64,000 nt of DNA from Alphaproteobacteria bacterium (GTDB taxonomy: Bacteria > Pseudomonadota > Alphaproteobacteria > Rhizobiales > Beijerinckiaceae), in NCBI GenBank assembly GCA_021325385.1, contig JAJPHH010000079.1, positions 27,560 through 91,559 of the forward strand. Reading direction: 5' to 3'. The notes beneath the pieces were generated by a model, which saw nothing but the letters and a program-made list of their open reading frames with translations, was not told the DNA's origin and made no database searches. A program made the position numbers and the translations under genes. Shown piece by piece: positions 25,591-33,211 of the stretch (position 1 is the first letter of the stretch; every line of letters starts with the position of its first letter).

Positions 25591-27126
25591 CTAGCGCCAC
25601 AAGCGTTCGAGCGCGGCGACAGACTGGTACGCCGCGACGGAAATCAGGATGCTGACCATCGCGCCCGCCCAGATCATGTCGTAATCGAGATTGCCGCGCG
25701 AGACGTTGAGGAGATTGCCAAGTCCTCTGCCGCTGAGCAGCCATTCGGCGACCATGACGCCGAGCAGGGCTTGCGGGGCGACGAGCTTGGCCGCCGCAAA
25801 GAGATAGCTGATCGAATAGGGCGTGGCGATCAGACGGAGCTCCTTGAACCGCCCGCCGCCATAGGCGCGCACCAGGTCGCGTGCGGCGTGCGGCGTCAAA
25901 GCGAAGCCCTGCGATAAGAGGACATAGGCCGGGAAGAACACGACCAGCACGGCCATGAAGACCGAGGCGAGCGTTTCGCGGCCGAAGAGCAGCAGGACGA
26001 TCGGCGTCAGCGCGACGAGGGGAATGTTCTGCGCGACGAGAGCGACCGGAAGGACGAGGCGCGCGAGCCGCGGCTGCAGCACGGTGAACGATGCGAGCAG
26101 GAACGCCGCCGCGAGGCCGCTGACGAGGCCGAGCGCGGCGATCGGCAAGGTCTCGCCCACCGCGTTCAGCAAAGTGGCGCGCGCCGCCGCCGAGTCGGGC
26201 GAGACGAAGAGGTAGCTCAGCGTTTCGATCGGGCCGGGCGCGATGATCGGGCTCAAGCCCGTCGCCGCGATCAGCGCCTCCCAAAGTACGAAAGGAGTGA
26301 GGATCGCGGCAAGGAGGATGGCGAGGCGCTGCGCGCCGCCGCGGCGTCCGGCCCTGTCGCCGAGCCGGTCCGGCAATTTGTTGGCGAGCGTCACGGCCTT
26401 GGTCGCGCCGGTCGTCTTGGCGCCGATCAGGGCGAAGGCGCCATAGCCGATCATCGCCAGGCCCGTCGCCGCAAGGCCGATGCTCCAGAGCCGCGGCGCG
26501 TCCCCCTGACTGAGCGAGCCGAGCAGGAAAGTGCCGAGGCCCCAGCGCACGCCCGAGCCGAATTCGCCCAGGATCGCGCCGAGAACGGCGAGCGAGGCCG
26601 CGACTTTCAGGCCGGCGAGAAGCGACGGCAGGGACGAGCGCAGCCGGACAAAACGCATCAACGCCGCCTCGCGCCCGCCATAGATACGGACGAGGTCGGA
26701 AAGCCGCGGGTCGATCTCGTTGAGGCCGACCAGCATCGCGGCCATGGTCGGGAAATAGACGAGCACCGCCGCAAGAACGATCTGCGGCAGGTCGCCCGGA
26801 AAGACGAGGACGAAGATCGGGCCGATCACGATCGCCGGGACGGTGAACAGGGCGATGTTGACGCCGCGGAAAAGCTGCTCGAGCAGGGGAAAGCGGCAGA
26901 AGGCGATCGCTGCGAGAATGGCGGCGGCGTTGCCGAGCAGGAAGCCCGCCGCGGCGGAGCGCGTCGTCGCCCAGATATGGGCCGGAAAGACGTCGCGATC
27001 GCGCCAATATTGCGCGAGGATTTCGCTCGGCGGCGGCAATAGTCGCCCCGCCAATCGGCCGACCAGCTCCCAGATCAGCAAGAGGGCGACGCCGATCGCG
27101 ATCGCGCGCAGGCGCTCAAGCTTCAT
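25591..27126 (-). CDS. ABC transporter permease, two membrane domains fused
   Basis: Permease of 511 residues made of two SsuC/TauC-type domains in one chain. The first (about 1-240) has the coupling loop VRIYGGREAALMRFVRLRSSLPSLLAGLKVAASLA, and the second (about 270-511) has VRAYGGGRFKELRLIATPYSISYLFAAAKLVAPQALLG. In most nitrate/taurine/sulfonate-type importers a single domain is encoded and dimerises; the fusion resembles the arrangement in ThiP-like permeases. It overlaps the ATPase stop by 11 bases. It would import the nitrogen compound of this cluster. Confidence 0.9.
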   Translation of the reverse strand: MKLERLRAIAIGVALLLIWELVGRLAGRLLPPPSEILAQYWRDRDVFPAHIWATTRSAAAGFLLGNAAAILAAIAFCRFPLLEQLFRGVNIALFTVPAIVIGPIFVLVFPGDLPQIVLAAVLVYFPTMAAMLVGLNEIDPRLSDLVRIYGGREAALMRFVRLRSSLPSLLAGLKVAASLAVLGAILGEFGSGVRWGLGTFLLGSLSQGDAPRLWSIGLAATGLAMIGYGAFALIGAKTTGATKAVTLANKLPDRLGDRAGRRGGAQRLAILLAAILTPFVLWEALIAATGLSPIIAPGPIETLSYLFVSPDSAAARATLLNAVGETLPIAALGLVSGLAAAFLLASFTVLQPRLARLVLPVALVAQNIPLVALTPIVLLLFGRETLASVFMAVLVVFFPAYVLLSQGFALTPHAARDLVRAYGGGRFKELRLIATPYSISYLFAAAKLVAPQALLGVMVAEWLLSGRGLGNLLNVSRGNLDYDMIWAGAMVSILISVAAYQSVAALERLWR

Positions 27127-27901
27127 CGCCGGCCTCGCCCAGCAGCGCGGCGAGATGGTCGCAGATTTCGTGAAATTCCGGCGTGGTCATCAGCGCCGGA
27201 TCGCGCGGCCGCGGAAACGGTACGGGAATGATCTCGGCGATCCGGCCCGGCTTGGCGCGCATCACCGCGACCTCGTCGGCGAGAAACACCGCTTCGTCGA
27301 TGCCATGGGTGACCAGCAGGGCGGTGGCCCCGCTTTTCATCCAGATGCGCTGCAATTCGACGTTCATGGCGCGGCGAAGAATCTGATCGAGCGCGCCGAA
27401 TGGCTCGTCCAGCAAAAGGACGGACGGTTCGGTGACAAGAGCGCGGGCGATGGCGACGCGCTGGCGCATGCCTCCGGAAAGCTGGCTCGGCAGGGCGTCC
27501 TCGTAACCGGCGAGGCCGACGAGCTGGATCAGCGCGTCGATTTGTCCGGCGTGATCGGCGACGCGCCGCCCGAGCACTTGCAGCGGCAGCGCGACATTGC
27601 GGCGCACCGAGCGCCACGGCAGCAGCGCGGGGTCCTGAAACGCGATGCCGAGCTCGCCCTCGGCGCGGAATTGCTCGGGAGACTTGCCGCGGATCAGCAC
27701 CGCCCCTTGATCGGGCGTCTCCAAGCCGCCGATGATCCGAAGCAGCGTCGACTTGCCGCATCCGGACGGACCGATCACCGCGACAAACGAGCCGCGGCTG
27801 AGTTTCAGGGAGGTCGGCGACAGCGCCGTCACCGGCCCTTGCGGTCCGGGAAAGACCTTGGCGACCCGATCGACGATGAGATCGACGGCCGCCTCCGCCA
27901 T
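27116..27901 (-). CDS. ABC transporter ATP-binding protein (SsuB/TauB/ThiZ-like)
   Basis: ATPase of 261 residues with Walker A GPSGCGKST, Q-loop FQDPALLPW, signature LSGGMRQRVAIARAL and Walker B VLLLDEPFGALD. The start at 27901 (MAEAAV) is chosen for GGAGG eight bases upstream; frames opening at 27916 or 27982 are longer alternatives. It serves the fused permease that overlaps its 3' end, with the binding protein encoded 230 bases upstream. Confidence 0.92.
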   Translation of the reverse strand: MAEAAVDLIVDRVAKVFPGPQGPVTALSPTSLKLSRGSFVAVIGPSGCGKSTLLRIIGGLETPDQGAVLIRGKSPEQFRAEGELGIAFQDPALLPWRSVRRNVALPLQVLGRRVADHAGQIDALIQLVGLAGYEDALPSQLSGGMRQRVAIARALVTEPSVLLLDEPFGALDQILRRAMNVELQRIWMKSGATALLVTHGIDEAVFLADEVAVMRAKPGRIAEIIPVPFPRPRDPALMTTPEFHEICDHLAALLGEAGDEA

Positions 27902-28130
27902 TGGTTTCGCCTCCATGCGGTCGTCCCGGGCGCGGAAAGCGACCGCGGCGCCGAGCCCGGCCGTTGCGAGCGCCGTGATCATCGCTCGAGCCTGGTTGCA
28001 GAGATCATCTCGAACTCCCTCGCCGCCCGGTCGCGAGGCTTAAGTTTGCGCCGCCCCGCGCAGCCGTCCATCGAAATATCGCCGCGCGGCGGCATTTCTC
28101 CGCGCCCTCGCGAGGGGCTGCGGCGATCGC

Positions 28131-29114
28131 TCAGACTTCGGCGAAAAGCGAGGTGTCGAACAGGTCGCGGTTGACCTTCTCGCCGAATCGCGCCAGCGCC
28201 TCGATGTTGCGGCTGATGCCGTCGTCGGACATGTAGTAGACGCCTTTCGGCGTCTCCATGAGGCCGCGCTGGGTCTCGTTGAAATAGAGCTCCGCCTCGG
28301 GCGAGCTGCCAAGGCCTTTGAACCAGGTGTTTTCGTAGAGCGCGGGATATTTCTTCGGGTCGGCGAAGTTCTCGTCCCAGCCTTTGCGGCTGGCGCGCAG
28401 GAATTTGACGAGTTGCGCGCGCTTGGCCTTCAACGTGTCCTTTGTCACGACGACGAGGTCGACATAGAGCGGCAGGCCGACGTCCCAGAACAAGAAGTAG
28501 CTGGCCTTCTTGCCGGACTTCTGCTCGACCAGGAACGGGATCTGGGTGACGAAATCGACCACCGCGTCGACATTGCCCTCGATCAGCGGCGTCGGATCGA
28601 ACGTATAGGGCACGACGCGAACCTTGTCGGCGCTGATCTCGGCGATCTTCAGCATCGCGTCGAAGACGTTGCGGCTGAGCGGCGGACAAGCGACGGTCTT
28701 GCCGACAAGGTCCTTCGGGCCCTTGATATTGGCGCTGGCCAGGCTGATCACGCCGGCCGGGCTCTTCTGATACTGCGTTCCGATGATGACGAGCGGCGCG
28801 CCCTTGTCGACGACGGCTTTCGCGGTCGTCAGAATGTTGGTCAGCGCGATGTCGGCCTTGCCCGAAAGCAACGCCCCTTCGGGAATGATGTTCGGTCCGC
28901 CCGGCATATAATTCACCGACAGGCCTTCCGCTGCATAGAAGCCGTTATCGATGGCGATCATGTAGCCGAGGAATTCGGGATCGTTCAGCCAGACCGATTG
29001 GAAATTGAGGGCATCGGCTGCGCCCGCGCCGCCAAGCCCGAATACGCCTGTCGCGGCGCCGCCAAGGCCGGCGCCGACCGCTTTGGCGAATTGTCTACGA
29101 GTAAGAGAGTTCAT
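28131..29114 (-). CDS. ABC substrate-binding protein, NMT1/SsuA-type, Tat-like signal
   Basis: Binding protein of 327 residues. The N-terminus MNSLTRRQFAKAVGAGLGG has a twin-arginine motif followed by a weakly hydrophobic stretch, so export by Tat is likely. The mature part, with SVWLNDPEFLGYMIAIDNGFYAAEGLSV, LSGKADIALTN and IIGTQYQKSPAGVISL, follows the NMT1/THI5 and SsuA pattern, whose members bind pyrimidine precursors, sulfonates, nitrate and aromatic N-compounds. GGGAGGG precedes the ATG at 29114. It lies between the aldolase and transporter genes in one minus-strand operon. Confidence 0.88.
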   Translation of the reverse strand: MNSLTRRQFAKAVGAGLGGAATGVFGLGGAGAADALNFQSVWLNDPEFLGYMIAIDNGFYAAEGLSVNYMPGGPNIIPEGALLSGKADIALTNILTTAKAVVDKGAPLVIIGTQYQKSPAGVISLASANIKGPKDLVGKTVACPPLSRNVFDAMLKIAEISADKVRVVPYTFDPTPLIEGNVDAVVDFVTQIPFLVEQKSGKKASYFLFWDVGLPLYVDLVVVTKDTLKAKRAQLVKFLRASRKGWDENFADPKKYPALYENTWFKGLGSSPEAELYFNETQRGLMETPKGVYYMSDDGISRNIEALARFGEKVNRDLFDTSLFAEV

Positions 29115-29200
29115 CACGCGCGCCCTCCCAGGCTGGTCGTACTCTAGAGAAAGACCGGCTTCATCCCAGCAATTTTCGTACCAACTCAGCGGAAACGTAC

Positions 29201-29902
29201 CTATATCCGCGACGACGAGGAATCGGCCGATTCCGCCACATATTTCAACCACAGCCAAATCCGCCCGGCCTCGGCCGGATACCAGCGCTGCCTAAGATTC
29301 AGTTCGTCGTGACTGAAAGCTGCGCGCGGGCGCGCCTGACGCAGCGCGTAAGCGCAACGCTCCTCGAGGCTCCACAATCGCGCGGCTGCCTCGCCGACAT
29401 CGCGCCCGACCGTCAGTGCGCCATTGCCGCGCAGAAAAAGACCGTCCGCAGCGCCGAGCGCCGCCGCGGCGGCTTGGCCGAGCCGCGGATTATGGACGAG
29501 ATCGCACATGTCGAACGCCGCCAGCGCGCCGACAATGCCGCCGAATCCGTGCTGGATCGGCGGGATGTCGCCGTCCGGCCAAAGCGCGGCGAAGGGCGGA
29601 TGGGCGCGGCAAATCGCGCCGATATCGGCGCGGGCGCGATAAATTTCGAGATGGAGGAAGACTTCGATCGGCCGATTTTTGGCGTCGCCGGACAGAATTG
29701 CGCCGTCAAAATCGACCGCGAGCGCATCTTCGCGCCGCTGCGCCGCGAGCGGCGGCGCGGTCGGCGTGATCAAGATCCGATCGCCGTCGCGCGCGCTGAC
29801 ATGGCCGAAAGCGTGAACATAGCCGAGCTTGGCGAAAGCGCGCGCCGCGGCGGCGATGTCGCCGCGCAAAGACGTCGATTCCTCTCGCGAGATCGCCGCC
29901 AT
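29201..29902 (-). CDS. Class II aldolase/adducin family protein
   Basis: Predicted metal-dependent aldolase or decarboxylase-like enzyme of 233 residues. Histidines in GYVHAFGHVSARDGD, CRAHPPFAALW and IQHGFGG are candidate zinc ligands, and FLRGNGALTVGRDVGEAAARLWSLEERCAYAL is the common C-terminal helix. Members act on L-fuculose-phosphate, ribulose-phosphate or small hydroxy-keto acids. The ATG at 29902 has GGGAGGAG about four bases upstream; the longer frame to 30049 crosses operator copy C and is rejected. It leads the importer operon, so it probably cleaves or rearranges a product of the imported compound. Confidence 0.85.
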   Translation of the reverse strand: MAAISREESTSLRGDIAAAARAFAKLGYVHAFGHVSARDGDRILITPTAPPLAAQRREDALAVDFDGAILSGDAKNRPIEVFLHLEIYRARADIGAICRAHPPFAALWPDGDIPPIQHGFGGIVGALAAFDMCDLVHNPRLGQAAAAALGAADGLFLRGNGALTVGRDVGEAAARLWSLEERCAYALRQARPRAAFSHDELNLRQRWYPAEAGRIWLWLKYVAESADSSSSRI

Positions 29903-29941
29903 GTGCTCCTCCCTCTCGGTCCAGCGCATGAGCCGCGTCTC

Positions 29942-29966
29942 TGTCTCCTGTCTTAGATTAGAGACA
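29942..29966. promoter_or_regulatory. 25-bp palindromic operator, copy C
   Basis: Left half TGTCTCCTGTCT, right half AGATTAGAGACA around T; 9 of 12 pairs match and the outer six are perfect. It is 39 bases upstream of the aldolase ATG (minus strand), a spacing equal to that of copy D from its gene. To the right lies the 3' end of the enamidase-like gene, so only the importer operon is its target. Confidence 0.77.
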
Positions 29967-30029
29967 GGCGGCATTTTAGGTCGAATTTTTTCGAAGACAA
30001 GGACTTTCCCGCCAATCTGTCGCTCCGCT

Positions 30030-31247
30030 TTAGCCGACGAAATTCTCAACGACGCGCGACACGGCGACGCGCACGGGGCGCATGCCCGCCGGCGTGTTGC
30101 GGCTGCGGCCGACGAAGCGCGGGACGCCGCCGCTGATCACCGCGGAGACGGCGGGCGCGTCGCCGTTCTTCAGCGCGCTCAAGGCGTCGTGCTTGGCGCC
30201 GCCCGCCGGCGCGTCGATCAGCGCGATATCCGCGTCCTTGCCGACGCGCAACAACCCTGAGTTCAAGCCATAGACGCGCGCATTGGAGCCGGTGGCGGCG
30301 CAGACGAACCATTCCGCCGGCATGTCGGTCAGGCTGGCGCAGTGGCTGATCGTATAAAGCATGCCGAGCGGCATCACGCCGCTGCCGGTCGGCGTATCGG
30401 TGGCGATGATCAAGCGGTCGAAGACGTCCATGTCGCGAGCGAGCCGCGCGACCAGCAGCGCGGTGCGCAGATTGCCCGCCGTGCAGATTTGCAGCGCCGC
30501 TTGGGTCTTCTCGATGATCAGCCGGAAATCCTCGTCCGGAATCGCGGTCGGCCCGCCATTGATGTGGAACGAGACATGCGGCTGCATGGCGACGAGATGC
30601 TCGCCGCGGATCGCGCTCGAGCCCGGGATCGACGAGCCGCCGGTATGGCAGGTCGTGATCATGCCCGCGGCTTTCGCTGCAGCGACGAGCGGCGCGTAAT
30701 CGAACGGCGTCTTGACCGCGCCGAAGCCGGCCTTGGCCAGCCATACGCCGGCCGCGGCCGCTTCGCGGAAATCGGCTTCCGCAAGGCCGGGCTCGAGGAT
30801 GATCGAGCCGGCATGGACGCGCATGCCGCCGGGGCGAAAGCCGAGAAACGACTTGTGAGCGGCTATGGCCAGCGCCTTGACGCCCGCCGGATCGGCGGGT
30901 CGGCCCGGAACGTGGACTTCCGACGCGCTGATCGCGGTCGTCACGCCGCCATGAACATAGCTTTCGAGATAGCCGACCGTACGCTGGCGTGGCGTATAAT
31001 CGCCGAACGTGATATGGACATGGCTGTCGATCAGCCCTGGAATCGCGGTCGCGCCGGCTGCGTCGATCACGACGTCGGCTTTGGCGACAAAGTCCCCTCC
31101 CCCGAAGCCGACGAAGCGTATGAGGCCTTCCTCGGCGAAGATCGTGTCGCCTTCGACGCGCGGCGCGCGCCAATCGCCGCTGACGATCGCGCCGATATTG
31201 ACGATCGCCAGGCGAAGCGATGGCGCGGCCTGCGCGTGTTCAGACAA
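30030..31247 (-). CDS. Enamidase-like amidohydrolase
   Basis: Metal-dependent cyclic amidohydrolase of 405 residues. GLIDSHVHITFGDYTPRQRTVGYLESYVHGGVTT carries the HxH metal motif and follows the enamidase pattern; TCHTGG and IATDTPTGSGVMPLGMLYTI supply later conserved positions. The characterised enamidase opens the lactam ring of 6-oxo-tetrahydronicotinate. It overlaps the DUF1185 gene by eight bases and ends a five-gene minus-strand operon. This supports ring opening of an unsaturated cyclic amide in the pathway; nicotinate itself is not implied because no nicotinate hydroxylase is present here. Confidence 0.85.
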   Translation of the reverse strand: MSEHAQAAPSLRLAIVNIGAIVSGDWRAPRVEGDTIFAEEGLIRFVGFGGGDFVAKADVVIDAAGATAIPGLIDSHVHITFGDYTPRQRTVGYLESYVHGGVTTAISASEVHVPGRPADPAGVKALAIAAHKSFLGFRPGGMRVHAGSIILEPGLAEADFREAAAAGVWLAKAGFGAVKTPFDYAPLVAAAKAAGMITTCHTGGSSIPGSSAIRGEHLVAMQPHVSFHINGGPTAIPDEDFRLIIEKTQAALQICTAGNLRTALLVARLARDMDVFDRLIIATDTPTGSGVMPLGMLYTISHCASLTDMPAEWFVCAATGSNARVYGLNSGLLRVGKDADIALIDAPAGGAKHDALSALKNGDAPAVSAVISGGVPRFVGRSRNTPAGMRPVRVAVSRVVENFVG

Positions 31248-31812
31248 GGCCGTCGACTCCCTTCACGTCCGACGCGGCGAGCCCCCCGACGCGGTGATTG
31301 AGCCTGCCGCGATTGGCGAAGGCGGCGACGATCGCGATCTCGTCGGGCAAGGGGCCGTCGGGGATCGTCACCGAGATCCCGTCGTAATGCGAGCGGACAT
31401 AGAGCGCGTCCTTATGGGCGAGCGGCACGTCGACAGTCGCGCCGGCGGCGACGCGCTTGGTCATCGAGGAAATCCACGCCTTGCCGCCGCCGACCGCCCG
31501 CCGCATGGCGTCGCCGAAAATCGTCGTCAGCATCGCCACGGCATGCTCCTGCTCGCCGGCGACGCCGACCAGACCGGCTTTGCCGTAGCTGGAGATTTCG
31601 TAAGGCCGCATCGCGGCGACGCCGAGCGCGGCGATCCTTTCGCCGATGGCGAGGCTCGCCTCGGTCAGCGGCGAAAGGTCGTCGACATAGCGGCCGACGA
31701 ACGGGTTCTTGATCAGCGCGCCGATCGCGACTTTGCGCAGCGGCGGATCGCCCGGGCGCCCGGCCTCGGCGAAAATCTCTTCCGAGAAGGAGACGATCTT
31801 TCGCAGATCCAT
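31240..31812 (-). CDS. DUF1185 / amino acid synthesis family protein
   Basis: Conserved protein of 190 residues belonging to the family annotated amino acid synthesis (DUF1185); the reaction is not known to me. Visible conserved stretches are KVAIGALIKNPFVGRYVDDL, GERIAALGVAAM, YGKAGLVGVAGEQEHAVAML and AWISSMTKRV. No signal or membrane segment. Members are often found beside amidohydrolases and DUF1989 proteins in catabolic operons, as here. It overlaps the enamidase-like gene by eight bases, so the two are probably made in fixed ratio. Confidence 0.82.
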   Translation of the reverse strand: MDLRKIVSFSEEIFAEAGRPGDPPLRKVAIGALIKNPFVGRYVDDLSPLTEASLAIGERIAALGVAAMRPYEISSYGKAGLVGVAGEQEHAVAMLTTIFGDAMRRAVGGGKAWISSMTKRVAAGATVDVPLAHKDALYVRSHYDGISVTIPDGPLPDEIAIVAAFANRGRLNHRVGGLAASDVKGVDGLV

Positions 31813-31842
31813 GCCGACCTCCTTGCTCGCCTGCTTTGCCCT

Positions 31843-32454
31843 TCAGGCGCTGCGCAAAACCATTTTCATCGGCGTCGGCTTGAACGCGTTGCAGGGCGTC
31901 AAATCCTGCGGGCAAGCCGAAAGCAATGCGACGCAGTCCATCTCCGCGCGCAACGTGATCGTGGCCCCGGCGGGATGCTGGGCCATATCGGTAACGACCG
32001 CGCCGTCTTCAGTGACGCGATTGTGCATGAACACGTTCCAGGCCAGATCGCCGCGGATGTCGTAGTCGAGGCCGAGCAGATCGCGGGCTTGGCGCAGATT
32101 GGCGAGACAATTGTCGTGATGAGGATCGCCGAAATCGCGCGCGAACCGCGCGGGGTCGCAGCACGGCACGATAAGGTCATGCTTGCCGACATCGTCGCGA
32201 AGGATCGTGAAGATCGGGTTGCGGCGGTTGGTGAACAGCCGGCCGCCGACTTTCAGGCGAATCGAGGCGTTGCACGAGACCGTGTGGGCGGGCGACATAT
32301 ATTCGTCCGGCGCCGCCCTGTTCCAGGCGACGAGATCGCCGACTTGCTTGCCTTCGACTGCGATAATGTCGAGCAACTGGCCCCTGCCGACGAAAACGCC
32401 GCGGCCCTGGCGCGCCGGCACGAAGATTTCGGCGAGCGGCTTTTCGGCGCTCAT
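31843..32454 (-). CDS. DUF1989 / urea carboxylase-associated family protein
   Basis: Protein of 203 residues in the DUF1989 family, often found beside urea carboxylase and allophanate genes. Conserved positions include VGDLVAWN, VGGRLFTNRRNPIFTILRDD, PCCDPARF and HHDNCLANL, with Cys and His that may bind a metal. Its biochemical role is not established to my knowledge. It overlaps the upstream amidase gene by four bases (ATGA). Placement after an enzyme that probably releases CO2 and ammonia suggests a part in handling a carbamoyl or urea-type intermediate. Confidence 0.85.
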   Translation of the reverse strand: MSAEKPLAEIFVPARQGRGVFVGRGQLLDIIAVEGKQVGDLVAWNRAAPDEYMSPAHTVSCNASIRLKVGGRLFTNRRNPIFTILRDDVGKHDLIVPCCDPARFARDFGDPHHDNCLANLRQARDLLGLDYDIRGDLAWNVFMHNRVTEDGAVVTDMAQHPAGATITLRAEMDCVALLSACPQDLTPCNAFKPTPMKMVLRSA

Positions 32455-33209
32455 GACCAGGACTCGCCGAGGCGCGCCGCGGCCGCAGCCGGCGGATAGG
32501 TCGCGTCGAAAAGACCGGCCGGCAGCTTGTCCAAATAGGAGAGAACGTCGGCGAGCGTGGTCACGTCGACATATTTCATGTGCAGGTCGAACAGCGCGAT
32601 CTTGTGCGAAATTTCGCCGCGATCGAACACCGCCTCCTCTGGGATCGTCACCCGAATGTCGTAGCTCAGCGCGTCGACCGCCGAAGCGCGCACGCAGCCG
32701 CTCGTCGTCGTGCCGGTCATGATCAAGGAATCGGCCTTCATATTGGTGAGATGACTGATCAACGGCGTGCCGAAAAAAGCCGAGGGCTTGCGCTTCTCGA
32801 TGAAGAGGTCGCCGGGCAGCGGCGCGACCTCGGCGACGATCTCGTTGCCCTTATGGCCCATGACGTCGACTTCTTCCGCCGAGCGCGAGCCTTTCAAGCC
32901 CCAGACGCCGAGATCGAAACCGTCCGCCCGGCGCGGATTGGTCGTGTAGATGATCGGCAGGCGCTTCTCCCGCGCGAGGCCGAGAATTTTCTGCGTCGCC
33001 TCGATCCCGTCCCAGGCGCGCTCGCCGCAGGAAAAATGCCAGCGCTTGATCGATTCAAGAATCGGCTCACGCTTATCGCCGCAGAAATTGTAATTCATGT
33101 CGATGACCATGATCGCGGGTCGCTCGCCATAGCCGGCTCTGCGGCCCCAGCCTGCGGCGGCGAAGACTTCAGCGTCGCGCTCGGGGATGACGTCGTCCCA
33201 TATCGCCAT
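32451..33209 (-). CDS. Isochorismatase-family cysteine hydrolase, N-carbamoylsarcosine amidase-like
   Basis: Cysteine hydrolase of 252 residues. The catalytic triad is visible: Asp in AIMVIDMNYNF, Lys in FIEKRKPSAFFGT and Cys in GTTTSGCVRASA. Beyond the triad, RRAGYGERPAI near the start and LFDLHMKYVDV...SYLDKLP near the end closely follow N-carbamoylsarcosine amidohydrolase, so cleavage of an N-carbamoyl group is the best guess; maleamate amidase is an alternative. GGAG lies 7-8 bases before the ATG. It starts two bases after the hydantoinase-like stop, the classic order of ring opening then carbamoyl removal. Confidence 0.87.
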   Translation of the reverse strand: MAIWDDVIPERDAEVFAAAGWGRRAGYGERPAIMVIDMNYNFCGDKREPILESIKRWHFSCGERAWDGIEATQKILGLAREKRLPIIYTTNPRRADGFDLGVWGLKGSRSAEEVDVMGHKGNEIVAEVAPLPGDLFIEKRKPSAFFGTPLISHLTNMKADSLIMTGTTTSGCVRASAVDALSYDIRVTIPEEAVFDRGEISHKIALFDLHMKYVDVTTLADVLSYLDKLPAGLFDATYPPAAAAARLGESWS

Positions 33210-33211
33210 GG

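Noticed and set aside
29902..30049. Longer start for the class II aldolase at 30049
   Set aside because: The extension crosses operator copy C and has no family similarity; the ATG at 29902 has a strong ribosome binding site.
30030..31247. Nicotinate fermentation or degradation pathway based on the enamidase-like gene
   Set aside because: No nicotinate hydroxylase or hydroxynicotinate reductase is nearby, so the enamidase-like enzyme most likely acts on another cyclic amide.
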